Assembly: GCA_958412345.1 (NCBI GenBank)
Contig: CATYSO010000004.1
Span: forward strand, 68,358-132,357
From: an uncultured Collinsella sp.
Lineage (GTDB): Bacteria; Actinomycetota; Coriobacteriia; Coriobacteriales; Coriobacteriaceae
DNA length: 64,000 nt
Direction of reading: 5' to 3'
Under the pieces are notes generated by a model. The model made no database searches. It worked only from the letters and a program-made list of their open reading frames with translations, and had not been told where the DNA came from. Position 1 is the stretch's first letter. Each line of letters starts with the position of its first letter. Shown piece after piece: positions 51,944-59,673 of the stretch. The translations under genes were made by a program, and so were the position numbers.

Positions 51944-52762
51944 TTAGCCAATGGCCGACCTGAGCTCCGCACGGCGCTTTTTCATGCCGGCCATGACGGC
52001 GTTGCGCAGCTCGGGCATGCGCGCGGTATCCATCTGGGGCACGCCCTCGAGCTTATAGGGAATACCCAGCTGCTCGTACTTGACGACACCCATCGTGTGA
52101 TACGGCAGCATTTCCAGGCCCACCACGTTGTGCCATGGAGCGATCAGGCGACCGAGCTTCTCGCATTCCTCCGCCGTATCGGTGATACCCGGCACCACCA
52201 CGTGGCGAATAACAACCTTAATCTTGCGACGGGCAAGCTCATCGCCAAACGCCAGGATGCGCGCAGGATCGCAACCGGTCAGCTTTTTATGCTCAACCGG
52301 ATCGGCATGCTTGATGTCGAGCAGCACCATATCGGTCTCGTTGAGAACAGCATCGAACTTCTCCGGATGCTTGGGATCAAATGCATAGCCACAGCTGTCT
52401 AGGCAGGTGTGTACGCGGCCATCGGGGTTGTTGTGCATTGCACGGAACAGGTCGGCCAAAAACTCGGGCTGCAGGAGCGGTTCGCCGCCCGAAACGGTAA
52501 TGCCGCCGCTACGGTAGAACTCATGGTTGCTCTGGAACTCGTCCATGAGATGCTCGACGGCCACCATCGTGCCGCCGTTAACAGACCAGGTATCGGGATT
52601 GTGACAATACGCACAACGCATGGGGCAACCCTGAACAAACACTACAAAGCGGATGCCGGGACCGTCGACCGTTCCCATCGTCTCGATCGAATGCACGCGA
52701 CCCAGGGCATACGCAGAGTCCTCGGGATGAGCATCCACACCCTCAAGCGTCATCTCAGCCAT
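51944..52762 (-). CDS. pflA: Pyruvate formate-lyase activating enzyme
   Basis: The 272-residue radical SAM enzyme makes the glycyl radical in pyruvate formate-lyase. The cluster motif is CPMRCAYC (C46, C50, C53), and VDGPGIRFVVFVQGC and SGGEPLLQPEF are family hallmarks. It lies on the same strand as the lyase genes but is separated from them by degV, so it is probably transcribed separately. Its substrate is the 83-residue radical-domain protein at 54243-54494, an unusual target. Confidence 0.95.
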   Translation of the reverse strand: MAEMTLEGVDAHPEDSAYALGRVHSIETMGTVDGPGIRFVVFVQGCPMRCAYCHNPDTWSVNGGTMVAVEHLMDEFQSNHEFYRSGGITVSGGEPLLQPEFLADLFRAMHNNPDGRVHTCLDSCGYAFDPKHPEKFDAVLNETDMVLLDIKHADPVEHKKLTGCDPARILAFGDELARRKIKVVIRHVVVPGITDTAEECEKLGRLIAPWHNVVGLEMLPYHTMGVVKYEQLGIPYKLEGVPQMDTARMPELRNAVMAGMKKRRAELRSAIG

Positions 52763-52949
52763 TCCCGCAACCTTGCCTCTCTTTGGTTTTTGTCAATTAA
52801 AATGCCAGAGCCATTCTAGCCCATACGCCTGATGGCGAAACGGTTTAGCGGTCAATTTGATCGTCCTATTTGACTCCACGCAAAAGCGGCGGGAAGGTTG
52901 TCACAACCCGCTCGCCGCCGAAGCAATAGAAATCGATAGACGCCAGGCC

Positions 52950-53804
52950 CTACGCCTTAAGCGTAAGCACCGCGCCAAAGGCGGTCGGGCCGCAGTGGCT
53001 CGAGATGACGCCGCCGACCTGAGTCCAGGTAACGTCCTTAAAGCCCAGGTCGTGCGCATAGACTTCCATATCGTCGCGCAGCTCCTCGGAAAGGCCCACT
53101 GAATACGCCAAACCAATGTGCGAGTAATCAATATCGCCCTTCGCAACCATGTGGTCAATAAAGGCACGGGCACATTTGAGCATAGAGCCGCGGAGCTTCT
53201 TGGTCGCCACGAATTTGCCACCCGTTACCTCAATGCAGGGCTTAATCTTGAGCAGATGGGCGCCAAGAAACGCGACGTTGGACAAGCGACCACCCGCCTT
53301 AAGGAAGGCAAGGTCCGTAGGAACAAAGCCCAGCAGCACGCGGTCCATCACCGAATTGGTAAAGGCGAAAATCTCGTCGACGGTAGCATCCGGATGGGCT
53401 TCGATATACTTGGCGGTCTCAACGGCGACAAGCGACTGGCCCACCGACACAAAGCGCGTATCCATGGAGAAGACGTAATCGCGGCCCTTTGCCGCAATCT
53501 TCGACGACTGATGCGAGCAGGTCGTAACCTCGGAATACGCAAGATGCAAAATGGTCGCGTCGGGCTGCTCGGCGTGAATGCGGTCGTACACATGCGCAAA
53601 ATCCGCCGGCGAGCAACCGCTGGTCTTGGGCATCACGCCAAACTCGTTGCAGCGCGAGTAAATCTCAAGCGGGTCGATCGATCCGTCTTCGACGGTCTCG
53701 TCACCAATCGTGACATGCATGGGCACGCGCACGATGCCATAGCGTTCGCAGAGCTCCGGCGTCACATCCGAACCAGACTCAACCACGATTACGTACTTGC
53801 CCAT
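52950..53804 (-). CDS. DegV family fatty-acid-binding protein
   Basis: The 284-residue protein has the DegV hallmarks: VVESGSDVTPELCERYGI, HLAYSEVTTCSHQSSKIAA and a C-terminal SSHCGPTAFGAV. DegV/FakB proteins hold a fatty acid for phosphorylation by FakA. I start it at 53804 (MGKYVIVVES); MIMGK at 53810 is equally possible and neither has a strong binding site. No FakA gene is adjacent. Confidence 0.9.
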   Translation of the reverse strand: MGKYVIVVESGSDVTPELCERYGIVRVPMHVTIGDETVEDGSIDPLEIYSRCNEFGVMPKTSGCSPADFAHVYDRIHAEQPDATILHLAYSEVTTCSHQSSKIAAKGRDYVFSMDTRFVSVGQSLVAVETAKYIEAHPDATVDEIFAFTNSVMDRVLLGFVPTDLAFLKAGGRLSNVAFLGAHLLKIKPCIEVTGGKFVATKKLRGSMLKCARAFIDHMVAKGDIDYSHIGLAYSVGLSEELRDDMEVYAHDLGFKDVTWTQVGGVISSHCGPTAFGAVLTLKA

Positions 53805-54089
53805 TATCATCACAACCCATCTCGACGTTGGCTTTTGAATATGTGACGCACGTCCGCCGTCCTGCTGCAGAACGGCCTCCAAGCGCCAAAGAGACGCCGC
53901 CCCTTGCACACAACAAAGGACAGCGTCTCCCTGGAAAACTCCGTGCTTATCTGAGATTCTACACGGTTTATTAAGGAGTGTTACTTATTCCGCAAACGGT
54001 AGCTATACGCGATAAACGGTAGCAAGCAAGAATCCAGAACGCTCAACCCATTAGGAGAGTTCCGCCTAAAGGGTGACTACACAGGACCC

Positions 54090-54220
54090 CGCCGGGGCTG
54101 TTTGGGCTACCTCCCAAAATATTCCGCAAGACGCAAGAAGCCCTCGCCGCACGAAGTGCGCAGCGAGGGCTTCTTGCATGTCCGAGGACGTTTTGGGAGG
54201 TAGCCCAAACAGCCCCGGCG
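54090..54220 (-). ncRNA. Long hairpin element with CGTCCTC/TGCGGA internal loop, copy D
   Basis: A perfect 30-bp outer stem (54090-54119 and 54191-54220) encloses, on the minus strand, CGTCCTC (54190-54184), GGAC, ATG, a 14-bp inner stem, GTCT and TGCGGAAT. It lies 22 bases after the stop of the radical-domain gene and in its direction. It accounts for most of the gap up to degV. Confidence 0.88.
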
Positions 54221-54242
54221 ATCCTGCGGGAGTTAAACCCCT

Positions 54243-54494
54243 TTAGAACTTGTTGTGGAAGGTACGCGAAATGACCTCGTCCTGCTGCTCCTTGGTGAGC
54301 GTGTGGAAGTTCACGGCGTAGCCGGAAACGCGAATGGTCAGCTGCGGGTACTTCTCGGGGTGAGCCTGAGCGTCGAGCAGCGTCTCACGGTTGAAGACGT
54401 TGATGTTCAGGTGGTGGCCACCCTTCTCGGCGTAAGCGTCGAGCATGTGGACCAGGTTATCGGCCTGAGTCTCGGAAACTTCAGAAACCTTCAT
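54243..54494 (-). CDS. Separate glycyl-radical domain of pyruvate formate-lyase
   Basis: The 83-residue protein matches the last 70 residues of ordinary PflB: GGHHLNINVFNRETLLDA, YPQLTIRVSGYAVNFHTL and EVISRTF. The radical glycine is G58 in RVSGYA. It resembles GrcA (YfiD) but is shorter, and it directly follows a lyase gene that lacks this domain. AAGGAG precedes the start. It must combine with the 683-residue protein to form active enzyme; the alternative, that it is only a repair factor, is unlikely because no full-length copy is present here. Confidence 0.9.
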   Translation of the reverse strand: MKVSEVSETQADNLVHMLDAYAEKGGHHLNINVFNRETLLDAQAHPEKYPQLTIRVSGYAVNFHTLTKEQQDEVISRTFHNKF

Positions 54495-54517
54495 AATGTG
54501 TCTCCTTCGATCGATAG

Positions 54518-54578
54518 GCGCCGGCCGAAACCGGCGCGCTAATCAGTAATCGTTATTGTTAGTATAGCACTAACAATA
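54518..54578 (-). promoter_or_regulatory. Two hairpins between the two lyase genes
   Basis: On the minus strand, TATTGTTAGT / ACTAACAATA (54578-54554) starts two bases after the pflB stop, and GCGCCGG / CCGGCGC (54537-54518) follows. Neither has a T-run. They could stabilise or partially terminate the transcript and so set the ratio of the two polypeptides. Confidence 0.7.
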
Positions 54579-54579
54579 G

Positions 54580-56631
54580 TTACTCGCCCAGCTGATCAAG
54601 GTCGATATCGCCAAAGAACACCTGGTCCTCCTTGCCGAGCGCACCCGGGATGATGGAGAAGGTGTTGGAGATGCCGTCCTGAGCATCGCGGAACGGGAGC
54701 TTGGAAACCGAAGACAGCGAAGCGATGGCGCCGTGGCTATCGCGCTTGTGCATGGGGTTAGCACCCGGGGCGAAGGGCTGGCCAGCCTTGCGGCCATCAG
54801 GCGTAGAACCGGTCTTCTTGCCGTACACGACGTTGGAGGTGATGGTCAGAACCGAGGTCGTGGGCACGGAGTTGCGGTAGGTGTCGTTCATGCGGATGTA
54901 CTCCATGAACTGGTGCACAACGTCGTGAGCGATCTGGTCGACGCGGTCGTCGTCGTTACCGTACTTGGGGAACTCGCCCTCGGTCTCGAAGTCGACAATG
55001 ATGCCGTTCTCGTCGCGGACGGGGTGGACCTTGGCGTACTTGATGGCGGACAGGGAGTCAGCCACGACGGAAAGGCCAGCAATGCCCGTAGCGAACCAGC
55101 GGTGCACGTGCTTGTCGTGCAGAGCCATCTGGATGCGCTCGTAGCAATACTTGTCGTGCATGTAGTGGATGATGTTCAGCGAGTTGACGTACACGCCAGC
55201 GAGCCACTTCATCATGTCGTTGTACTTGGCCACAACGTCGTCGTAATCGAGCGTATCGCCCTCGACGGCGCGATACTTGGGGCCGACCTGCTTCTTGGAG
55301 ACCTCGTCAACACCGCCGTTGAGTGCGTACAGCAGGCACTTGGCCAGGTTGGCGCGGGCGCCGAAGAACTGCATCTCCTTGCCGATGCGCATGGAGGACA
55401 CGCAGCAGGCAATGCCGTAGTCGTCGCCGTGGTAGACGCGCATGAGGTCGTCGTTCTCGTACTGAATCGAGGAGCTGGCGACAGAAGTCTTGGCGCAGAA
55501 CTTCTTGAAGTTCTCGGGCAGACGGGTCGACCACAGAACGGTCATGTTGGGCTCGGGGCTGGTGCCCATGTTCTCGAGCGTGTGCAGATAGCGGTAGCTC
55601 ATCTTGGTAACGAGCGTACGGCCGTCGACACCCATGCCGCCGATGGACTCGGTGACCCACTGCGGATCGCCGGTAAACAGGGCCTGGTACTCGGGGGTAC
55701 GGGCAAACTTGACCATGCGGAGCTTCATGATGAAGTGATCCACGAACTCCTGGATCTGCTCCTCGGTGAAGGTACCGTTGGCAAGGTCGCGCTCAGCGTA
55801 GATGTCGATGAACGTGGAGGTACGGCCGATGGACATAGCGGCGCCGTTCTGCTCCTTGACGGAAGCGAGGTAGGCGAAGTACATCCACTGGATGGCCTCC
55901 TGCGTGTTGGTAGCAGGGTTGGAAATATCGAAACCATAGGTCTCGGCCATCATCTTGAGCTCGCCGAGGGCGCGGATCTGCTCCTGCAGCTCCTCACGGT
56001 CGCGGATGTTGTCGGCGGTCATGACCGTCGGGGTGGAAGCCTTCTGGGCCTCCTTGTCCTTGATCAGGTAGTCGACACCGTACAGGGCGACACGACGGTA
56101 GTCGCCGATGATGCGGCCGCGGCCATAGCCATCGGGCAGACCGGTGATGATGTGGGCCGAGCGGCAGGCGCGCATCTCGGGGGTGTAAACATCGAAGACG
56201 CCAGCGTTGTGGGTCTTGCGCTCGAAGGTGTAGCGCTCGACAACGTTCTCGTCGACCTTATAGCCGTGCTGGCTGGCAGCCTGGCAAGCGATGCGGATGC
56301 CACCGTTGACGTGCAGCGCGCGCTTGAGCGGCTTGTCAGTCTGGAGACCGACGATGGTCTCCTTCTCGCGGTGGGCGTTATCGATGTAGCCAGCGGGGTG
56401 GCTCACGATACCCGTAACGGTCTTGGTGTCCATATCGAGGACACCGCCCTGCTCGCGCTCCTTAAGCAGCAGGTCGAGAACCTCGCCCCACAGCTCCTTG
56501 GTACGCTCGGTCGGGCCGGCGAGGAACGACTCGTCGCCCTCGTAGGGGGTGTAGTTCTTCTGGATGAAGTCTCGGACGTCAACTTCTCCCGTCCAGATGC
56601 CTTCCTTGAAGCCTTCCCATGCCTCCTGCAT
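54580..56631 (-). CDS. pflB: Pyruvate formate-lyase catalytic subunit lacking the glycyl-radical domain
   Basis: The enzyme converts pyruvate and CoA to acetyl-CoA and formate in anaerobic fermentation. The 683-residue protein has the catalytic cysteine pair GIACCVS (C409-C410) and the conserved MQFFGARANLAKC and FAPGANPMHKRDSHGA segments. It stops after FSIIPGALGKEDQVFFG, about 70 residues short of usual PflB, just before the radical domain. That domain is encoded by the next gene. No frameshift links them, since hairpins and a new ribosome binding site intervene. Confidence 0.93.
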   Translation of the reverse strand: MQEAWEGFKEGIWTGEVDVRDFIQKNYTPYEGDESFLAGPTERTKELWGEVLDLLLKEREQGGVLDMDTKTVTGIVSHPAGYIDNAHREKETIVGLQTDKPLKRALHVNGGIRIACQAASQHGYKVDENVVERYTFERKTHNAGVFDVYTPEMRACRSAHIITGLPDGYGRGRIIGDYRRVALYGVDYLIKDKEAQKASTPTVMTADNIRDREELQEQIRALGELKMMAETYGFDISNPATNTQEAIQWMYFAYLASVKEQNGAAMSIGRTSTFIDIYAERDLANGTFTEEQIQEFVDHFIMKLRMVKFARTPEYQALFTGDPQWVTESIGGMGVDGRTLVTKMSYRYLHTLENMGTSPEPNMTVLWSTRLPENFKKFCAKTSVASSSIQYENDDLMRVYHGDDYGIACCVSSMRIGKEMQFFGARANLAKCLLYALNGGVDEVSKKQVGPKYRAVEGDTLDYDDVVAKYNDMMKWLAGVYVNSLNIIHYMHDKYCYERIQMALHDKHVHRWFATGIAGLSVVADSLSAIKYAKVHPVRDENGIIVDFETEGEFPKYGNDDDRVDQIAHDVVHQFMEYIRMNDTYRNSVPTTSVLTITSNVVYGKKTGSTPDGRKAGQPFAPGANPMHKRDSHGAIASLSSVSKLPFRDAQDGISNTFSIIPGALGKEDQVFFGDIDLDQLGE

Positions 56632-57101
56632 TGTGTAACCACGCTCCTAGTTACGTGTAATGCGGCGCTCTCTCACACCGCTGCTTATTGAATTCTTGAA
56701 TTATCGGCTTGCACTACCGGCTTCTTCCGTTCTTCACCACACGTTGGTACAGGGAAAACGTATGTCCACCTTGGAACTGCAACCCAAAAACCCAAGATTT
56801 CACCCGTTTGAGAAGGATAACATAGCGACCCTCTCCATCTGGGCTGTTATATGTTTCTTTTTTTATACCATTAGTGCGTTTTTAACAAATCCGCAGGAAA
56901 TGCGAGCGCGAACAACTACCGTTCACCGATTTGTTTGGTATTTTTCCTTGCCTTTGCACGACGTTCACTCTAGCTGTTATGCCAGTTTTAGCAGGGTAAA
57001 GTGTCCCAGAGACCCCGCAGAAACTGCAGGGCGGCCACGGGATTTCCCCCGGGACCGCCCTGTGGCATGGTTAGTTATTTAGCTTTGATTGCCGCTTGGC
57101 A
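56632..57101. other. 470-base non-coding region upstream of pflB
   Basis: No convincing gene is seen. On the minus strand TATAAA (56867-56862) with TTGTTA (56888-56883) 15 bases upstream may be a pflB promoter, at low confidence given the spacing. T-rich tracts and an A-rich leader surround it. The hairpin at 57024-57063 belongs to the neighbouring permease gene. Confidence 0.4.
57024..57063 (-). terminator. Hairpin after the KDG permease gene
   Basis: CAGGGCGG and CCGCCCTG form a stem with an inner CCCGGG-rich part, about 40 bases past the permease stop on the minus strand. The T-run is poor (TTTC). Confidence 0.6.
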
Positions 57102-58115
57102 TTAGGCGGCTGCGGCGGCCTTGTCGGTCGTTGCCTTGCTGTGGCCCTGACCCTCAAAATGCTTGTAGCACCAGCTGGTGACCAGCGGGGTCAAAATAGC
57201 CGTAACGATTGCGCAGGCAGCGACCTGTGCCGTGGCCGTTGCGAGCACCGCACCGCCGTACATGGCCCCGTTGACGCTTGCCATGGCAGCAGGCGTGGCC
57301 ACATTGGCTCCGGCGCAGCTCGAAATGGCCGCACCTGCGACACCTGTACCGCCCGTGAGCTTATCGACCGCGATGACGGGAATTGCAAAGACCACCGAGC
57401 AGATCACGCCGAGCAGAATACCGGGAAGACCGCCATTAATGAGCTGGCCAAAAGTCATGGTCGAGCCCATGGCAAAGAAGACGAGCACGATGACGGCGGA
57501 AAGTGCCGGTGCCATCATCTTCTTAAAGCTGGGGAAGAGGTTGCCCAGAATAATGCCGACGACGATCGGCAGGATGGCACCCACGAGCGACCAGCCGATC
57601 GGGGCCTGGCCGGCAGCGCCGAGCACGATCATCGTGACCGGAGGGCCGACAACCAGCGTGGTGATTGCGACGGCACCACGTTCGGCCTCATTGCCCATGG
57701 TGCCCATCAGTCCAGCGTACATAGCGTTGTTCGCACCCGTGCAAGCGGCCAGCATCACCATGGCCGAGATACCAAACAGGTTGTCGTTGAACACATAAAG
57801 GATGAGCAGCGACACGGCAACGACCACGATCTGCTTGACGGCGATGATGATGGCGCCGCGGGCAGCGGCGGCAGGAGCGCTCTTAAACGAAATCGTCGTA
57901 CCGACGATGAGCAAAAAAGCGCCAACAAGCGGGCCTGCGCCCTGCTGGGTCATGCCGAGCGTAAAGCTGCCGAGCGTTTTGAACAGGTCGGGGAACAGCG
58001 TGTTGAGCAGGCAGCCCAACAAAAGCGGCACCAAAATATTGGCACCCGGGATGGAGGACATCTTAAAGAACGGCTCCTTTGCCGCCGGCGCCTCCACCGC
58101 AGTCGATTCACTCAT
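57102..58115 (-). CDS. 2-keto-3-deoxygluconate permease
   Basis: The 337-residue protein has about ten hydrophobic spans. It matches the KdgT family by its start FFKMSSIPGANILVPLLLGC, by KSAPAAAARGAI and by LAACTGANNAMYAGLMGTMG. AAAGGAG precedes ATG 58115; the frame extends seven codons further. It is encoded just downstream of an SDR gene, which suggests a sugar-acid uptake and oxidation pair. Confidence 0.92.
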   Translation of the reverse strand: MSESTAVEAPAAKEPFFKMSSIPGANILVPLLLGCLLNTLFPDLFKTLGSFTLGMTQQGAGPLVGAFLLIVGTTISFKSAPAAAARGAIIIAVKQIVVVAVSLLILYVFNDNLFGISAMVMLAACTGANNAMYAGLMGTMGNEAERGAVAITTLVVGPPVTMIVLGAAGQAPIGWSLVGAILPIVVGIILGNLFPSFKKMMAPALSAVIVLVFFAMGSTMTFGQLINGGLPGILLGVICSVVFAIPVIAVDKLTGGTGVAGAAISSCAGANVATPAAMASVNGAMYGGAVLATATAQVAACAIVTAILTPLVTSWCYKHFEGQGHSKATTDKAAAAA

Positions 58116-58223
58116 ATATATCTCCTTTGGATGCATGCGAATCGTAGCCGCACGCGCCTTTGTCAGAAAGAAGGCGACGGTCCCGAGTCGCAGGAGCCGT
58201 CGCCGAATAATCGTCGCGGGGTA

Positions 58224-58973
58224 TTACCCGTCCAGAACGATGCCACCATCGCAGTCACCGATCTCGCCGTTCACGAAGCTAGCGAGGTCGGAAGCGAAGA
58301 AGAGCACCATCTGCGCAGGCTCGCTGGCCTGGGCGGCGCGGCCCAGAGGAATACCGTTGATGATGCGCTGAGAGTTCTCGTCAGAGAGAATCGAGGTCAT
58401 ATCGGTAAGGGTGAGCGACGGGCACACGGCGTTGCAGCGGACGCCAAACTTGCCGCCTTCCTTGGCGACTGCCTTGGTTAGACCGTTAACACCGGCTTTG
58501 GAGCTGGCGTAGGCAGCGGTGCCGAGCAGGCCGCCGCCGATCTTGCCAGCAACAGAGCTCACGTTGACGATAGTGCCGGCATGGGCCGCCTTAAAGTGCG
58601 GGTACACGGCGTTCATCATGGTAAAGGTGCCGTTGAGGTTGATGTCGATGGTGCGACGCCACTCGGTGTCATCGATCTCGTCGAACTTCTTGGTGCTGAT
58701 GACGCCAGCGCAGTTGATCAGGATGTTGGTTTGCGGCAGGTCCGTAAAAATCTGCTCGACGGTCTCACGCGCCTTGGGCGCATCGGCAACATCGAGCTGA
58801 TAGAACTTGTTGCCCTCGCCAAGCTCGGCCACAGCGGCCTCGCCCTTAGCAGCGTTCCTTGCGATGAGCGCGACGTGTCCGCCGCCCGCGACGATGCCCT
58901 TGGCGATCTCGAGGCCAATGCCCTGAGTGCCACCCGTGACAATCGCGGTCTTGCCCGTGAAGTCAAATGCCAT
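58224..58973 (-). CDS. SDR family oxidoreductase, possible 2-dehydro-3-deoxygluconate dehydrogenase
   Basis: The 249-residue NAD(P) enzyme shows TGGTQGIG (13-20), NCAG (87-90) and the catalytic S139/S140, Y155 and K159 (YASSK). The general family includes KduD and FabG. Co-orientation with a KDG permease 108 bases downstream favours a KduD-type role in hexuronate catabolism; FabG is the main alternative. Its substrate is inferred from context only. Confidence 0.87.
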   Translation of the reverse strand: MAFDFTGKTAIVTGGTQGIGLEIAKGIVAGGGHVALIARNAAKGEAAVAELGEGNKFYQLDVADAPKARETVEQIFTDLPQTNILINCAGVISTKKFDEIDDTEWRRTIDINLNGTFTMMNAVYPHFKAAHAGTIVNVSSVAGKIGGGLLGTAAYASSKAGVNGLTKAVAKEGGKFGVRCNAVCPSLTLTDMTSILSDENSQRIINGIPLGRAAQASEPAQMVLFFASDLASFVNGEIGDCDGGIVLDG

Positions 58974-59223
58974 GACTCCATCCCCCTTTATATAAGGTGT
59001 CTCCTTGCGGGAAGTTGGAGCATCGCACGTGGCGATAAATGAGTCCCAGTCGTCATGGTGGTGACAACCCCTCGCCTAACCGCGGGCATAATAGTTCTTT
59101 GAAACGCTTCAGCAATTGAATTTTTTAACTCTTTATGCGCTCTTTATATTGCCCACTGCATGAGGCCCGAATATGCGGGTATCATCTTTCACCGAAAATA
59201 GTTTCTAGTGTTAGGGGTTTTCG

Positions 59224-59673
59224 GTGGAAGATACCGATTTCCATGAGCTTGGGCGTCAGCTCTTAACTGAGTTTGGCAGCATGCATCATCGCATTTCACG
59301 CTCTGCGGACAAAGCTCTCGGCGGCGAGATGGCTGTCATGCGCGCCCTCATGCTCGCTGGCGGTTCGCTCACGCCGAGCGAACTCGCAAATCGCGCCTGG
59401 GTCTCGAGTGCCCGCATCGCCAATATCTTACGCACTCTCGAAGCCAAGGGCTGGGTCGAGCGCGAGCACTCAAAGACCGACCGTCGTCGTGTACACGTCA
59501 CGATGACCGATAAGGGATTCCAGAATCTCGAAATCAAACGTCGGGAATTCGAGGAGCGCACCGCGGCCTTCCTCGAGCAGCTCGGCGAAACAGATACCCA
59601 AGAGATGGTGCGCCTTCTAAGGCGTTTCAACGAAATTATCGACCGCAATCAAGAAAGGAGAGATGCCGAGTGA
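59224..59673 (+). CDS. MarR family transcriptional regulator
   Basis: The 149-residue protein has a winged helix-turn-helix (SLTPSELANRAWVSSARIAN) and the MarR wing signature REHSKTDRRRVHVTMTDKG. It starts at GTG and its end overlaps the first ABC exporter gene by four bases (GTGA), so it heads the operon and probably represses it. The ligand may be a drug exported by the pump. Confidence 0.93.
   Translation: MEDTDFHELGRQLLTEFGSMHHRISRSADKALGGEMAVMRALMLAGGSLTPSELANRAWVSSARIANILRTLEAKGWVEREHSKTDRRRVHVTMTDKGFQNLEIKRREFEERTAAFLEQLGETDTQEMVRLLRRFNEIIDRNQERRDAE

Noticed and set aside
29131..54220. Treating the long hairpins as a CRISPR array or IS ends
   Set aside because: They are dispersed, not arrayed with spacers, and no transposase or terminal duplication is seen.
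54733..56691. A 652-codon open frame antisense to pflB
   Set aside because: pflB on the minus strand is unmistakable; the antisense product is Val/His/Gly-rich with no recognisable motif.
56660..57082. A 140-codon frame upstream of pflB
   Set aside because: No ribosome binding site, no motif, and base composition unlike the genes around it; more likely the pflB promoter region.
57096..58481. A 461-codon plus-strand frame over the KDG permease
   Set aside because: The translation is Arg/His/Asp-rich without motifs and covers two clear minus-strand genes.
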